64,000 bases of DNA from Bacillota bacterium. GTDB taxonomy: Bacteria; Bacillota; Clostridia; Lachnospirales; Lachnospiraceae. Location of the stretch: contig JAEWAK010000041.1 in NCBI GenBank assembly GCA_023391695.1, forward strand, positions 8,427 to 72,426, given 5' to 3'. Both the position numbers and the translations under genes were made by a program. Below the pieces are notes generated by a model, which made no database searches, was not told where the DNA came from, and saw only the letters and a program-made list of their open reading frames with translations. Numbering within the stretch: the stretch's first letter is position 1; every line of letters starts with the position of its first letter. This document shows positions 16,358 through 25,648 of this stretch, piece by piece.

Positions 16358-18259
16358 ATGATTGAAAAGATGAAGTTTTTAAGTATTACAGGACCAAAAA
16401 GCGATTTTGACCGTGTTGTCAGCGTATACCTGAACAAATATGAAATCCATTTGGAAAATGCCTTATCCGAGCTCAGATCGGTCCACGACTTAAAACCCTT
16501 TATTGAAATTAACCCCTATAAAGACATATTACAAAAATCGGACGAACTTTTAGATAAGTTTGATAAAAAAGTACCGGCAGCAACACACAGCATGACCCCC
16601 AAGGAAGCCTCCGATCTGATCAGCGCGATGATTCTGGATATGGAAGAACTGGAGGTAAAGAAAAAAGCTTTAAAGGCAGAAAGAGATCACTTAAGGGACT
16701 TAATCAGCAAAATACAGCCTTTCCGGCACCTAGATTACGAGATCAATAAAATCCTGGATTTTAAATTTACGAAATTCCGCTTCGGCAGAATATCCCATGA
16801 ATACTTTAACAAGTTTTCAAGGTATGTATACGATAATTTAACCACCCTGTTCTTTGAGTGTGACAGTGATACGGAATATGTCTGGGGGCTGTACTTTGTT
16901 CCTGCCGCCTATTCCGTTAAGATAGATGCCATCTATTCCTCCCTTCATTTTGAGAGGATTTATCTCCCGGCCGAATACGAAGGCACCCCGGAAGATGCTT
17001 ATAGATTAATAAACAGCAAGCTTGATACCATAACCGGGAAAATAAAAGAATTATCCGTAAAAGAGAATGCACTGTTAAACAGCCGGTCAGACGACATACT
17101 TTCAGCCCATGATACCTTAAGTATTTATTCCAAAAATTTTGACGTCCGGAAATTGGCTGCCTGTACCAAGTCCTCTGACAGTGAATTATTTTACTTTATC
17201 CTGTGCGGCTGGATGACCGAAGACAATACAAAAGTGTTCTTAAAAGAAATTGAAGACGATCCCAATGTCTACTGCCTTTCGGAAGATAAATACGAGGACC
17301 TGACGACAAAACCGCCTACCAAGCTTAAGAATATTAAGTTATTTAAGCCCTTTGAAACGTTTATAAAAATGTACGGCCTTCCGGCTTATAACGAAATTGA
17401 CCCGACTTCCTTTGTTGCCATTACCTATTCCCTGCTGTTCGGCATTATGTTTGGGGATGTGGGCCAGGGGCTCTGCCTGGTGATCGGAGGTGCACTGGTT
17501 TATAAATTAAAGAAAATGAATCTGGCCGCCATTATAGCTGCCGCCGGTATCTTTTCCACCATAATGGGCTTTTTATACGGCAGTATATTCGGCTTTGAAG
17601 ATATCATACCCCATCTTTGGTTAAAACCTATGGATAATGTAATGACAATCCTCATGACCGCCGTCGGTTTTGGTGTTTTGTTAATCATAATTTCCATGAT
17701 ATTAAATATTGTGAACGGAATCAAAGCCAGGGACGCGGAGAAGATCTTCTTTGATACCAACGGTATTGCCGGACTCATTTTCTATGGGGCCGCCATTACC
17801 TGTGTCCTGTTGCTGTTTACGGGAAAAACCTTGCCGGCAGCCATAATATTGATCCTGTTTTTTGCAATTCCGCTGCTGATCCTGTTTTTCCGGGAACCCC
17901 TGGCTCACCTTGTGGAAAAGAAAACGAAAATATTTCCGGATAATAAAGGTATGTTTTTTCTGGAATCCTTATTTGAATTATTTGAAATTTTACTAAGCTA
18001 TGTGACAAACTCCATCTCTTTCCTCCGTGTAGGCGCCTTTGCCTTAAGCCACGGGGCAATGATGGGCGTCGTTTTATTACTGGCAGACGCCGAGTCCGCC
18101 GATCCGAATATTCTTATACTGATACTGGGCAATGTCTTTGTAGCGGGCATGGAAGGCCTGATTGTGGGAATCCAGGTCCTAAGGCTTGAATATTATGAGA
18201 TGTTCAGCCGCTTCTATAAGGGCACCGGCAAGGTATTTAAACCATATAAAAATAAATAG
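16358..18259 (+). CDS. ntpI: V-type ATPase subunit I (a-subunit)
   Basis: 633 aa membrane stator that carries ions to the c-ring. The N-terminal half (1-330) is soluble and helical; from about 345 there are seven to eight transmembrane segments, including FGIMFGDVGQGL, YVTNSISFLRVGAFALSHGAMM with the essential arginine in FLRVG, and GLIVGIQVLRLEYYEMFSRF. ATG 16358 follows GGAGGTGAAAG. Ion choice (H+ or Na+) is not decided by this protein. Confidence 0.96.
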   Translation: MIEKMKFLSITGPKSDFDRVVSVYLNKYEIHLENALSELRSVHDLKPFIEINPYKDILQKSDELLDKFDKKVPAATHSMTPKEASDLISAMILDMEELEVKKKALKAERDHLRDLISKIQPFRHLDYEINKILDFKFTKFRFGRISHEYFNKFSRYVYDNLTTLFFECDSDTEYVWGLYFVPAAYSVKIDAIYSSLHFERIYLPAEYEGTPEDAYRLINSKLDTITGKIKELSVKENALLNSRSDDILSAHDTLSIYSKNFDVRKLAACTKSSDSELFYFILCGWMTEDNTKVFLKEIEDDPNVYCLSEDKYEDLTTKPPTKLKNIKLFKPFETFIKMYGLPAYNEIDPTSFVAITYSLLFGIMFGDVGQGLCLVIGGALVYKLKKMNLAAIIAAAGIFSTIMGFLYGSIFGFEDIIPHLWLKPMDNVMTILMTAVGFGVLLIIISMILNIVNGIKARDAEKIFFDTNGIAGLIFYGAAITCVLLLFTGKTLPAAIILILFFAIPLLILFFREPLAHLVEKKTKIFPDNKGMFFLESLFELFEILLSYVTNSISFLRVGAFALSHGAMMGVVLLLADAESADPNILILILGNVFVAGMEGLIVGIQVLRLEYYEMFSRFYKGTGKVFKPYKNK

Positions 18260-18281
18260 AAAACTTTAGGAGGAACCTATT

Positions 18282-18698
18282 ATGACAATAAGAATTATAT
18301 TCGCAGCCGCTTTGATTTTAAGTATAATCATTCCCTTTGGGGCATTTCTATTAGGTGAAAAGAAAAAGGGGAATTTAAAAGCAGCGCTTGCCAGTAATGC
18401 CTTTTTCTTCTTCGGTACCTTAATAATTGCAGATATTTTATTATTTGGCGGTAAGGTATCCGCTGCCGGGGCGGAAAATATTTCCGCCTCCGCCGAGGGC
18501 TGGAGATACATGGCTGCCGCCCTTTCCACCGGGCTCTCCTGTATCGGCGGCGGTATCGCCGTCGCTTCTGCCGCTTCCGCTGCCCTGGGAGCTTTAAGCG
18601 AAGATTCCAGTATTATGGGTAAAGCCTTGATCTTCGTTGCCCTGGCAGAAGGGATAGCCTTATATGGGTTAATTGTTTCCTTTACGATTTTAGGCTAA
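18282..18698 (+). CDS. ntpK: V-type ATPase subunit K (proteolipid c)
   Basis: 138-aa rotor ring subunit with four hydrophobic helices (about 4-23, 36-56, 75-102, 113-136). The single ion-binding carboxylate is E123 in FVALAEGIALYGL; the equivalent place in the first hairpin has no acid, as in many four-helix V-type subunits. The Gly-rich third helix (STGLSCIGGGIAVASA) fits close ring packing. I do not see the Gln ligands of the Enterococcus Na+ ring, so the ion remains open. Start ATG after TAGGAGG. Confidence 0.93.
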   Translation: MTIRIIFAAALILSIIIPFGAFLLGEKKKGNLKAALASNAFFFFGTLIIADILLFGGKVSAAGAENISASAEGWRYMAAALSTGLSCIGGGIAVASAASAALGALSEDSSIMGKALIFVALAEGIALYGLIVSFTILG

Positions 18699-18722
18699 AA
18701 CTATATTTTGGAGGTGATCCCT

Positions 18723-19031
18723 ATGCGCATGTATCTGATCAGCGATAACGTGGATACTTATACCGGAATGCGCCTTGCAGGTGTCAACGGCGTTGTCATA
18801 CATTCAAGGGAGCATTTAAAGGAGCAGCTGGATAAGGTAATCGCCGATAAAACCGTTGGCGTTATATTAATTACGGAAAAGCTCAGTGCCGAATTTCCCG
18901 ACATTATCAATGATGTCAAATTAAACCGGAAACTTCCGTTGATCGTGGAAATACCCGACCGTCACGGAACCGGACGTAAACCGGACTTCATTACTTCCTA
19001 TGTCAATGAAGCCATCGGTATTAAAATATAA
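18723..19031 (+). CDS. ntpG: V-type ATPase subunit F (central rotor)
   Basis: 102 aa, small Rossmann-like rotor subunit that sits with subunit D in the V1 hexamer. Starts MRMYLISDNVDTYTGMRLAG and contains VGVILITEKLS and LPLIVEIPDRHG, both characteristic. The frame extends to a TTG at 18708, but the ATG at 18723 has GGAGGTG at 8 bases and is preferred. It lies between K and E in the operon. Confidence 0.94.
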   Translation: MRMYLISDNVDTYTGMRLAGVNGVVIHSREHLKEQLDKVIADKTVGVILITEKLSAEFPDIINDVKLNRKLPLIVEIPDRHGTGRKPDFITSYVNEAIGIKI

Positions 19032-19047
19032 ACAGAGGTGATTTCCC

Positions 19048-19638
19048 ATGACCTTAGATGAAAAATTGGATCAGTTCTATCATGCTGCCATTGAAAGTGC
19101 CACCGGCCAAAATCTCCAAATCGTTGAGGAGTACCAGAAATCTCTTCAGGCAGCCTATGAAGACCATAAAAAAGAAGCTTTAAAAAAAGCAGAGGCGGCT
19201 TACCGGGCAGAATCCGAAAAACTGCTTCGGGAGAAAAACCGCGAACTTTCTGCCGAAGCCATCCGGTTAAAGCGTAAAATAAATGAAAAGTCTGTGGAAT
19301 TGGCAGATAAATTATTTGGGGAAATAACAGGCAAACTGACGGCATTTATGGCCGGCCCCGAGTATTTTGATTTACTGTGCCGTCAGATAAGGAATGCGGT
19401 AAATTTTGCAAAAGGCGATAGCATGACCATATATATTAATCCCTCGGACAGCAGTTTAAAGGCTGCCCTGGAATCCGAAACGAAAGCTGCCCTCACCGTC
19501 AGCACCAGGGATTTTACCGGCGGTATCAGGGCTGTGATCCATGACAAAAATATATTGATTGATCATTCCTTTTTAACGAAACTGGAAGAGTTAAGGACTT
19601 CCTGCGGCAACTATTCGGGTGCCTCAGGGAATCTGTAG
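19048..19638 (+). CDS. ntpE: V-type ATPase subunit E (peripheral stalk)
   Basis: 196 aa. The N-terminal half is a long helix rich in Ala, Lys and Glu (residues 20-100), and the C-terminal half is the globular head with DFTGGIRAVIHDKNILIDHS, the conserved 'GG' segment of subunit E. It forms the stator with G/H. ATG 19048 after GAGGTG, 16 bases after the subunit F stop. Confidence 0.93.
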   Translation: MTLDEKLDQFYHAAIESATGQNLQIVEEYQKSLQAAYEDHKKEALKKAEAAYRAESEKLLREKNRELSAEAIRLKRKINEKSVELADKLFGEITGKLTAFMAGPEYFDLLCRQIRNAVNFAKGDSMTIYINPSDSSLKAALESETKAALTVSTRDFTGGIRAVIHDKNILIDHSFLTKLEELRTSCGNYSGASGNL

Positions 19639-19690
19639 AATTTCGTGTAAACTACGCCATAATATCTAAGAAAGGGGAGTTTTCTCCATT

Positions 19691-21457
19691 ATGAATCTGA
19701 CTGGAAAAATATCCGGTATAAACGGACCAATTATATACGTAGGCGGTAATCAGGGCTTTAAAATGGGCGAAATGGTCCTGGTGGGAAAACAAAATCTTGT
19801 GGGTGAAGTAATCGGCCTTAAAAATACGGAAACCACCATCCAGGTATATGAGGAAACCACCGGTTTAAAACCGGGTGAAGAAGTTACCGGAACCGGTGCC
19901 GCCATATCCGTGACTCTGGCTCCCGGTATTATCAGCAATATCTTTGACGGTATTGAACGCCCCTTAAAAGAGATCTCCGCCCTCTCCGGAGCCTTCATAT
20001 CCAGGGGAATGCGTGTGGACGCTTTGGACACGGCCAGGCTGTGGAAGGTTCATATTACCGTGAAAGAAGGGGAGGAGATTTACGGAGGGGCCATCATTGC
20101 GGAAGTGCCGGAAACTCCTGCAATTATCCACAAATCCATGGTTCCGCCATCCCTTTCGGGAACCGTTACAAAGGTTGTTCCGGATGGCCAATATACCATC
20201 AATGACCCGATCGTTACAATAAAAGATGCCGCCGGTCAGGAAAAGGTCCTGACCCTTACCCAGAAATGGCCCATCCGTATCCCTAGGCCAACCAATAAAC
20301 GTTATGCCTCCGACCGGCCTTTAATTACCGGCCAGCGTATCCTCGATACCTTATTCCCCATTGCCAAAGGCGGGACTGCTGCCATACCGGGAGGCTTTGG
20401 TACCGGAAAAACCATGACCCAGCACCAGCTGGCCAAATGGTCCGATGCGGATATCATCATCTATATCGGCTGCGGCGAACGGGGTAATGAGATGACGGAA
20501 GTACTGGAGGATTTCAGTAAACTGGTGGATCCCAGATCCGGCAATCCCCTTTTAGACCGTACCACCTTAATAGCCAACACCTCCAATATGCCGGTAGCAG
20601 CCAGGGAAGCCAGTATTTATACCGGAATTACTTTGGCGGAATATTACCGGGACATGGGGTATCACGTGGCTATTATGGCGGATTCCACCTCCCGCTGGGC
20701 AGAGGCCTTACGCGAAATGTCCGGCCGCCTGGAAGAGATGCCCGCCGAGGAAGGTTTCCCGGCTTATCTGGCCTCCCGGCTGTCCGGTTTTTATGAACGG
20801 GCCGGTTTTATGGAGAATTTAAACGGTACGGAAGGCAGTGTCTCCATTATCGGGGCCGTATCCCCCCAGGGCGGTGATTTCTCGGAACCGGTAACCCAGA
20901 ATACCAAGCGGTTTGTCCGTTGTTTCTGGGCATTGGACAAATCTTTGGCTTATGCAAGGCATTTTCCCGCGATCCAGTGGCTTACCAGTTACAGTGAATA
21001 TTTATCGGACCTTGCCCCCTGGTACACGGCCAACGTGGGAAGTGATTTTGTGGACTGCCGCAACCAGCTCTTAAGTATCTTAACCGAAGAAAGTAAACTG
21101 AATGAAATTGTTAAATTAATCGGAAGCGATGTCCTTCCCGACGACCAGAAACTTATCCTGGAAATCGCAAGAGTCATACGCCTGGGCTTTGTCCAGCAGA
21201 ATGCTTACCACCCTTCCGATACTTATGTGCCTCTGAGCAAACAGCTTAAGATGATGCGGACCATATTGTACTTAAACGGCAAAGCCAAGCAGTTAATTGC
21301 CATGAATATGCCTATGTCCGTATTAAAGCAGGAAGATATATTTGAAAAAATAATTTCCATTAAATACGATGTGGGAAATGATGAACTGGATAAATTTGCT
21401 AACTATCAAGCCATGATTGACAGTTTTTATAATCAGGTCCTGGCTAAAAATGCATAA
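19691..21457 (+). CDS. ntpA: V-type ATPase catalytic subunit A
   Basis: 588 aa catalytic subunit of V1. The Walker A sequence GGFGTGKT is at residues 234-241, the glutamate switch is in CGERGNEMTEVL, and Walker B and the arginine region follow in VAIMADSTSRWAEALREMSG. The insertion typical of V-type A subunits (about residues 115-190) is present. ATG 19691 with AGGGGAG. The full stretch shows no damage. Hydrolyses or synthesises ATP depending on the gradient. Confidence 0.98.
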   Translation: MNLTGKISGINGPIIYVGGNQGFKMGEMVLVGKQNLVGEVIGLKNTETTIQVYEETTGLKPGEEVTGTGAAISVTLAPGIISNIFDGIERPLKEISALSGAFISRGMRVDALDTARLWKVHITVKEGEEIYGGAIIAEVPETPAIIHKSMVPPSLSGTVTKVVPDGQYTINDPIVTIKDAAGQEKVLTLTQKWPIRIPRPTNKRYASDRPLITGQRILDTLFPIAKGGTAAIPGGFGTGKTMTQHQLAKWSDADIIIYIGCGERGNEMTEVLEDFSKLVDPRSGNPLLDRTTLIANTSNMPVAAREASIYTGITLAEYYRDMGYHVAIMADSTSRWAEALREMSGRLEEMPAEEGFPAYLASRLSGFYERAGFMENLNGTEGSVSIIGAVSPQGGDFSEPVTQNTKRFVRCFWALDKSLAYARHFPAIQWLTSYSEYLSDLAPWYTANVGSDFVDCRNQLLSILTEESKLNEIVKLIGSDVLPDDQKLILEIARVIRLGFVQQNAYHPSDTYVPLSKQLKMMRTILYLNGKAKQLIAMNMPMSVLKQEDIFEKIISIKYDVGNDELDKFANYQAMIDSFYNQVLAKNA

Positions 21458-21468
21458 GGAGGTATCCT

Positions 21469-22947
21469 ATGTCAATCGAATATTTAGGACTTAGTGAAAT
21501 TAACGGGCCCTTAATTGCCCTGGAGGGTATCCGGGATGCATCCTATGATGAAATCGTGGAGCTGTCCGTGGAAGGTAAGAAAAAGCTCGGCAGAATCATT
21601 GAAGTCTATGAAGACAGGGCTGTCATACAGGTATTTCAGGGTACGGAGGACATGTCCCTGCACAATACCCATACCAAGTTAACGGGACACCCTATGGAAA
21701 TAGCACTTTCCGAAGATATACTGGGCCGGATTTTTAACGGTGCCGGCAAGCCCATCGACGGCCTGGGTCCCCTTGCCGCCGGACTGAAACGGGATGTTAA
21801 CGGGCTGCCTCTTAATCCCTGCACCAGGGAATATCCCCGTAACTACATTAAAACCGGTATTTCCGCCATTGACTGCCTGACTACCTTAATCCGGGGACAA
21901 AAGCTTCCCATCTTTTCCGGCAACGGCCTGCCCCATGACCAGCTGGCAGCCCAGATAGTCAGACAGGCTTCTTTAGCGGAAAACAGCAATGAGGAATTTG
22001 CCGTCGTATTTGCCGCCATGGGGGTAAAACATGATGTTGCCGACTTCTTCCGCCGCAGCTTTGAAGACAGCGGGGCAAGTTCTCATGTAGTCATGTTTTT
22101 AAATCTTGCCAACGATCCGGTGGTGGAACGGTTAATTACACCCAAAGTAGCCTTAACTGCTGCGGAATACCTGGCTTTTGAAAAAGGCATGCATATCCTG
22201 GTTATTTTAACGGATATGACTTCTTTTACGGAGGCAATGCGTGAAGTTTCCTCCTCCAAAGGAGAAATTCCCAGCAGGAAGGGTTACCCCGGCTACCTAT
22301 ACAGCGAACTGGCCACCCTTTATGAAAGGGCAGGCATAATCAGGGGTTCCAAGGGTTCCGTGACCCAGATCCCCATCCTTACCATGCCGAATGACGATAT
22401 TACCCATCCCATTCCTGACCTGACCGGATATATAACCGAAGGACAGATCGTTTTGGACCGTACCCTTCACCAGAAAGCGATTTATCCTCCCATCAGCATC
22501 CTGCCTTCCTTATCCCGGCTTATGAAGGACGGGATCGGCGAAGGATATACCAGGGAAGACCATCAGGATCTTGCCAACCAGCTTTTTTCATCCTATGCCC
22601 GTGTCGGGGAAGCCAGAAATTTAGCCAGCGTAATCGGAGAAGATGAATTATCTCCCGTGGATAAAAGGTATTTAAAATTTGGCGCCGCCCTGGAACAGGA
22701 ATTCATAGCCCAGGGATATAATGAGGACCGGCCGGTGTTAAAATCCCTGGACAAAGGCTGGAGTCTTTTATCCATACTTCCCAGAGAGGAATTAGACCGT
22801 GTGGATACCAAAATATTGGACCGGTACTACCAGGCTGCCCCGGAATCAAACAAGCCTGAAGAATCAAGCAGGCACGATGAACCAAGCGGACACGATGAAT
22901 CAAGCAGACACGATGAACCAAACAGACACGATGAATCAAACAAGTGA
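21469..22947 (+). CDS. ntpB: V-type ATPase regulatory subunit B with repeat-encoded C-terminal tail
   Basis: 492 aa non-catalytic nucleotide-binding subunit. The core (residues 1-455) is normal, with the B-type P-loop substitute SGNGLPHDQLAAQIVRQA, ILTDMTSFTEAMREVSSSKG and PSLSRLMKDGIGEGYTREDH. After LDRYYQAAPESN it continues with about 30 hydrophilic residues built from the hexapeptide HDE[PS][SN][RGK], encoded by an 18-bp tandem repeat (22873-22944). Such a tail is not part of the family. ATG after AAGGAGG, 11 bases after subunit A. Confidence 0.97.
   Translation: MSIEYLGLSEINGPLIALEGIRDASYDEIVELSVEGKKKLGRIIEVYEDRAVIQVFQGTEDMSLHNTHTKLTGHPMEIALSEDILGRIFNGAGKPIDGLGPLAAGLKRDVNGLPLNPCTREYPRNYIKTGISAIDCLTTLIRGQKLPIFSGNGLPHDQLAAQIVRQASLAENSNEEFAVVFAAMGVKHDVADFFRRSFEDSGASSHVVMFLNLANDPVVERLITPKVALTAAEYLAFEKGMHILVILTDMTSFTEAMREVSSSKGEIPSRKGYPGYLYSELATLYERAGIIRGSKGSVTQIPILTMPNDDITHPIPDLTGYITEGQIVLDRTLHQKAIYPPISILPSLSRLMKDGIGEGYTREDHQDLANQLFSSYARVGEARNLASVIGEDELSPVDKRYLKFGAALEQEFIAQGYNEDRPVLKSLDKGWSLLSILPREELDRVDTKILDRYYQAAPESNKPEESSRHDEPSGHDESSRHDEPNRHDESNK
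22873..22944 (+). repeat. In-frame 18-bp tandem repeat at the end of the subunit B gene
   Basis: Four units beginning CACGATGAA with one partial unit before them; they differ at one to three positions. Each unit is six codons, so unit number can change without frameshift. The stop codon follows directly at 22945. Confidence 0.92.
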
Positions 22948-23005
22948 CTGATTACAGGATTTCTTACGATTTAACACATTTATGCGTCTACGCAACGGAG
23001 GTTTT

Positions 23006-23617
23006 ATGGATCCTAATACATTTCCTACCAAGGGTAATTTAATAGCGGCAAAAAACTCCCTGGCCCTGGCAAACCAGGGTTATGACCTGATGGATAAAAA
23101 GCGTAACATCCTGATCCGGGAATTGTTGGAATTAATCGACAAAGCTAAAAACATCCAGTCTGAAATAGACGTTACCTTCACTGCTGCCTATCTGGCCCTG
23201 CAGCGGGCCAACATTGAAATGGGGATCCGGAATGTGGAAGATTTAAGCAGTACCGTACCGGAGGAGAATTCCATCGTAATCAAACAACGCAGCATTATGG
23301 GTACGGAAATTCCTTTAGTAGAATTTAATGAGTCCGACAGCAAACCGACCTATTCTTTTTATAATACCCGGTTATCCTTGGACGAAGCCACCAACCGTTT
23401 TAAGAAAGTAAAGGAACTTACCCTCCGCCTTGCCATGATTGAAAACTCTGCCTACCGTCTTGCCACCAATATCAAAAAAACCCAGAAGCGGGCCAATGCT
23501 TTGAAAAACATAACCATTCCCTATTATACGGAATTGGTCCATGATATCCAGAATTCCCTGGAAGAGCGGGAACGTGAAGAATTTACCCGGCTTAAAGTAA
23601 TTAAAAAGAGACGTTAG
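23006..23617 (+). CDS. ntpD: V-type ATPase subunit D (central shaft)
   Basis: 203 aa, the long antiparallel coiled coil that turns inside the A3B3 ring. Starts MDPNTFPTKGNLIAAKNSLA and ends with KTQKRANALKNITIPYYTEL, the classic subunit D end. The frame opens at 22982, but the ATG at 23006 has GGAGG 5 bases upstream and fits family length. It is the last gene of the operon and is followed by a long hairpin. Confidence 0.96.
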   Translation: MDPNTFPTKGNLIAAKNSLALANQGYDLMDKKRNILIRELLELIDKAKNIQSEIDVTFTAAYLALQRANIEMGIRNVEDLSSTVPEENSIVIKQRSIMGTEIPLVEFNESDSKPTYSFYNTRLSLDEATNRFKKVKELTLRLAMIENSAYRLATNIKKTQKRANALKNITIPYYTELVHDIQNSLEEREREEFTRLKVIKKRR

Positions 23618-23677
23618 CAAAGACAGCCGGTACAAAGTTATGATCCGAATGCCAAAAATCCGGTCCAGTCTATATAA

Positions 23678-23747
23678 TGAATACAGGTGCATATACAATT
23701 CATTTGGCCGCCTTTCCTCATATGAATTGTAAATGCACCTGTATTCA
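23678..23747 (+). terminator. Long hairpin after the V-ATPase operon
   Basis: A 26-base arm (23678-23703) pairs with 23722-23747 with very few mismatches (TGAATACAGGTGCAT... mirrored as ATGCACCTGTATTCA). It lies 61 bases after the subunit D stop. It lacks a strong T-tract, so it may be a terminator or an mRNA-stabilising element. Confidence 0.6.
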
Positions 23748-23797
23748 TACATTGTTTTATAAAAGACTTCCATAGGAATTTAACCTTACAAGGTATG

Positions 23798-23836
23798 AGC
23801 AAACGGCACAGTGGATTGCGAATATCCGCTTTGACT
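23798..23836 (+). repeat. Dispersed hairpin repeat, copy B
   Basis: GCAAACGGCACAGTGGATTG followed by CGAATATCCGCTTTGACTA, matching copies at 27340-27370 and (reversed) 61488-61520. Confidence 0.55.
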
Positions 23837-23930
23837 AAAATTATACTTGTATTTACAACTTGGGAGTTTTATTGTAAAATTAATGGTAGCGATTTGGTTG
23901 CCAATACCGCAAGGTGTTTTTGCAACGCAA

Positions 23931-24049
23931 AACCTGAGGATTTCAGCTTCGAAATCACAGGTTTTTATGTAATTTCTGCGCAGAAACATAACTTTGTAAC
24001 TTTCAGGCGGTACGACTGAATAGTTACAATTAATGTAATTATTCGGTCG
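23931..24049. other. Structured intergenic DNA upstream of araR
   Basis: Three dyads in 120 bases: AACCTG/GATTTC pairing with GAAATC/AGGTT followed by five T (23931-23968, terminator-like); the perfect palindrome TTTCTGCGCAGAAA (23979-23992); and CGACTGAATAGTTACA (24013-24028) inverted as TGTAATTATTCGGTCG (24034-24049). The spacer 23618-24157 otherwise holds no recognisable gene. The last dyad, 108 bases before araR, could be an operator or a hairpin. Confidence 0.55.
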
Positions 24050-24157
24050 ATACGGAAAAAGACCGCTGAAAAACACAAATATTGAATACCAAAACGGATC
24101 AACGCTGAAAAAACGTATTTTTTAAAAAATTTTTATACCAGAGAAAACGGGGTTTAT

Positions 24158-25246
24158 ATGATTAATAATGAACAATCCAAACATGCTGTACTCAGTCAGT
24201 GGATAAAAGAAAATATAGAAAATTCCACTTTTAAAACAGGTGAGAAAATTCCATCCGAGAACGAATTGGCTGCCCGGTTTACGATCAGCCGCCAGACGGT
24301 CAGACAGGCCATCGGTACACTGGTCGCCGAAGGTATCCTTGTAAGGGAACATGGCAGCGGCACCTACGTAAGCCTGCCGGGGAAAAAGGCCTCCTTCGAA
24401 AAAACCATGCGGATCGGCGTTATTACCACCTACCTGGATGACTATGTCTTTCCAAGTATTATCCATGGAATTGAGGAAGTTTTAACGGCTAACGGTTATA
24501 CCCTGTCCCTGGGCATCACCCATAATAAACCCTCCGATGAGGAAAAAAGCCTGATCCAGATCATGCAAAGCGGTGTGGACGGGCTTATTGTGGAAGGCAC
24601 CAAATCGGCACTGCCAAATTCCAACCAGCGTTTATATGAGCAAATAAAGGAAAAGAATATCCCCACGGTTTTTATTAACGGCTATTACCGTGACTATAAG
24701 GGTTCCTATATCATATTGGATGATGTAAAAGCCGGGGAAATGCTGACAGATATTTTAATCCAGAACGGCCACACTTTAATAGGCGGTATTTTTAAATCCG
24801 ATGACCTGCAGGGAATCGGGCGGTATGAAGGCCTTTTAAAATCCATGAAAAAAGCCGGTCTTACCGTAAATGACAACTCGATTATATGGTATACCACAGA
24901 GGACTTCCAGTACTTTTTCGAAGGCGGCATGGACAAAATCATTCTGGACCGTTTAAAAGATGTTACCGGTGTGGTTTGTTATAACGACCTGGTTGCGGCG
25001 GCTTTAATCCGCCTGTTAAAAAGAAACGGAAAGTCCTATCCGGAAGACTTATCCATCGTCAGCGTTGACAATTCTTTTCTGGCGAAACACATGGTCTTTA
25101 ACCTGACTTCCATTGTATATCCTGCAAAAAAAATAGGAAAAAAAGCTGCCCAGTTATTGTTGCAGCATATCAATAATTCCCGGAAACCGGAGCATATTAT
25201 ATTGGATCCCTATATTAAAATCAGGGATTCCGTAAAAAAATTATAA
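24158..25246 (+). CDS. araR: Arabinose operon repressor, GntR-type HTH with LacI-type sensor
   Basis: 362 aa. Residues 1-75 are a GntR winged helix (GEKIPSENELAARFTISRQT, VRQAIGTLVAEGILVREHGS, GTYV) and residues 85-360 are a periplasmic-binding-protein-like sugar sensor ending with AAQLLLQHINNSRKPEHI. This exact combination is that of AraR, which leaves its operator when L-arabinose binds. It lies upstream of araBAD in the same direction and an AraR-type box stands before araB. ATG 24158 has a modest GGGG site. No clear AraR box is seen at its own promoter. Confidence 0.92.
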   Translation: MINNEQSKHAVLSQWIKENIENSTFKTGEKIPSENELAARFTISRQTVRQAIGTLVAEGILVREHGSGTYVSLPGKKASFEKTMRIGVITTYLDDYVFPSIIHGIEEVLTANGYTLSLGITHNKPSDEEKSLIQIMQSGVDGLIVEGTKSALPNSNQRLYEQIKEKNIPTVFINGYYRDYKGSYIILDDVKAGEMLTDILIQNGHTLIGGIFKSDDLQGIGRYEGLLKSMKKAGLTVNDNSIIWYTTEDFQYFFEGGMDKIILDRLKDVTGVVCYNDLVAAALIRLLKRNGKSYPEDLSIVSVDNSFLAKHMVFNLTSIVYPAKKIGKKAAQLLLQHINNSRKPEHIILDPYIKIRDSVKKL

Positions 25247-25501
25247 AACAGTTGAAACGGAGTGCCCCAAATCCAATACTTTGCAGCTCTGCAAGCCCAT
25301 ACCGCTTATACCACGCTTACCGTATATGGTGCCTGCCGGATGTAACGGATTTTGAATGCACTCTTTTTTTAACGGAAAATTTAGATTATTTATGCGAATT
25401 GCCAACGAGGGCATTCGGATTTCTCGGGGCAGCGGAATAGCAACAGAATAGTAGCCGAAATAGTAACTGAATAGTTGCCCTTATTTAACCATGATTAATA
25501 C

Positions 25502-25530
25502 TTGCTTTTTTTAATGTTTTCATATAGAAT
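25502..25530 (+). promoter_or_regulatory. Probable araBAD promoter
   Basis: TTGCTT (25502-25507), 17-base spacer, TAGAAT (25525-25530). The -10 matches at five of six positions; the -35 is weak. Its position 13 bases before the AraR box makes it the best candidate. Confidence 0.5.
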
Positions 25531-25542
25531 TAAATTATATTA

Positions 25543-25558
25543 ACTTGTACGTACATCT
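25543..25558 (+). promoter_or_regulatory. AraR operator
   Basis: ACTTGTACGTACATCT contains the palindromic core TTGTACGTACA of Bacillus AraR boxes (general form ATTTGTACGTACAAAT). It lies just downstream of the probable start point of the araBAD promoter, where a bound repressor would block transcription. Confidence 0.82.
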
Positions 25559-25648
25559 TTTATGCCGTACTGTTTTATGCCCTGTTGACAAGGAGGCTCC
25601 TGCCTCCTTTACACTACAAAAATATAATGATATTAGGAGGTATTCATA

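Larger units (their letters stand above)
25247..25648. other. Intergenic region between araR and araB
   Basis: 402 bases. The second half holds the araB promoter and AraR box (listed separately). The first half has short dyads (for example CGAATTGCC paired with GGCATTCG near 25395-25420) and an open frame at 25252-25440 with no ribosome site that does not resemble protein. Confidence 0.5.

Noticed and set aside
23795..24019. Open frame of 74 codons before araR
   Set aside because: Lies over hairpins and a dispersed repeat; no ribosome site.
25252..25440. Open frame of 62 codons between araR and araB
   Set aside because: Start is TTG-like without ribosome site; composition not protein-like.
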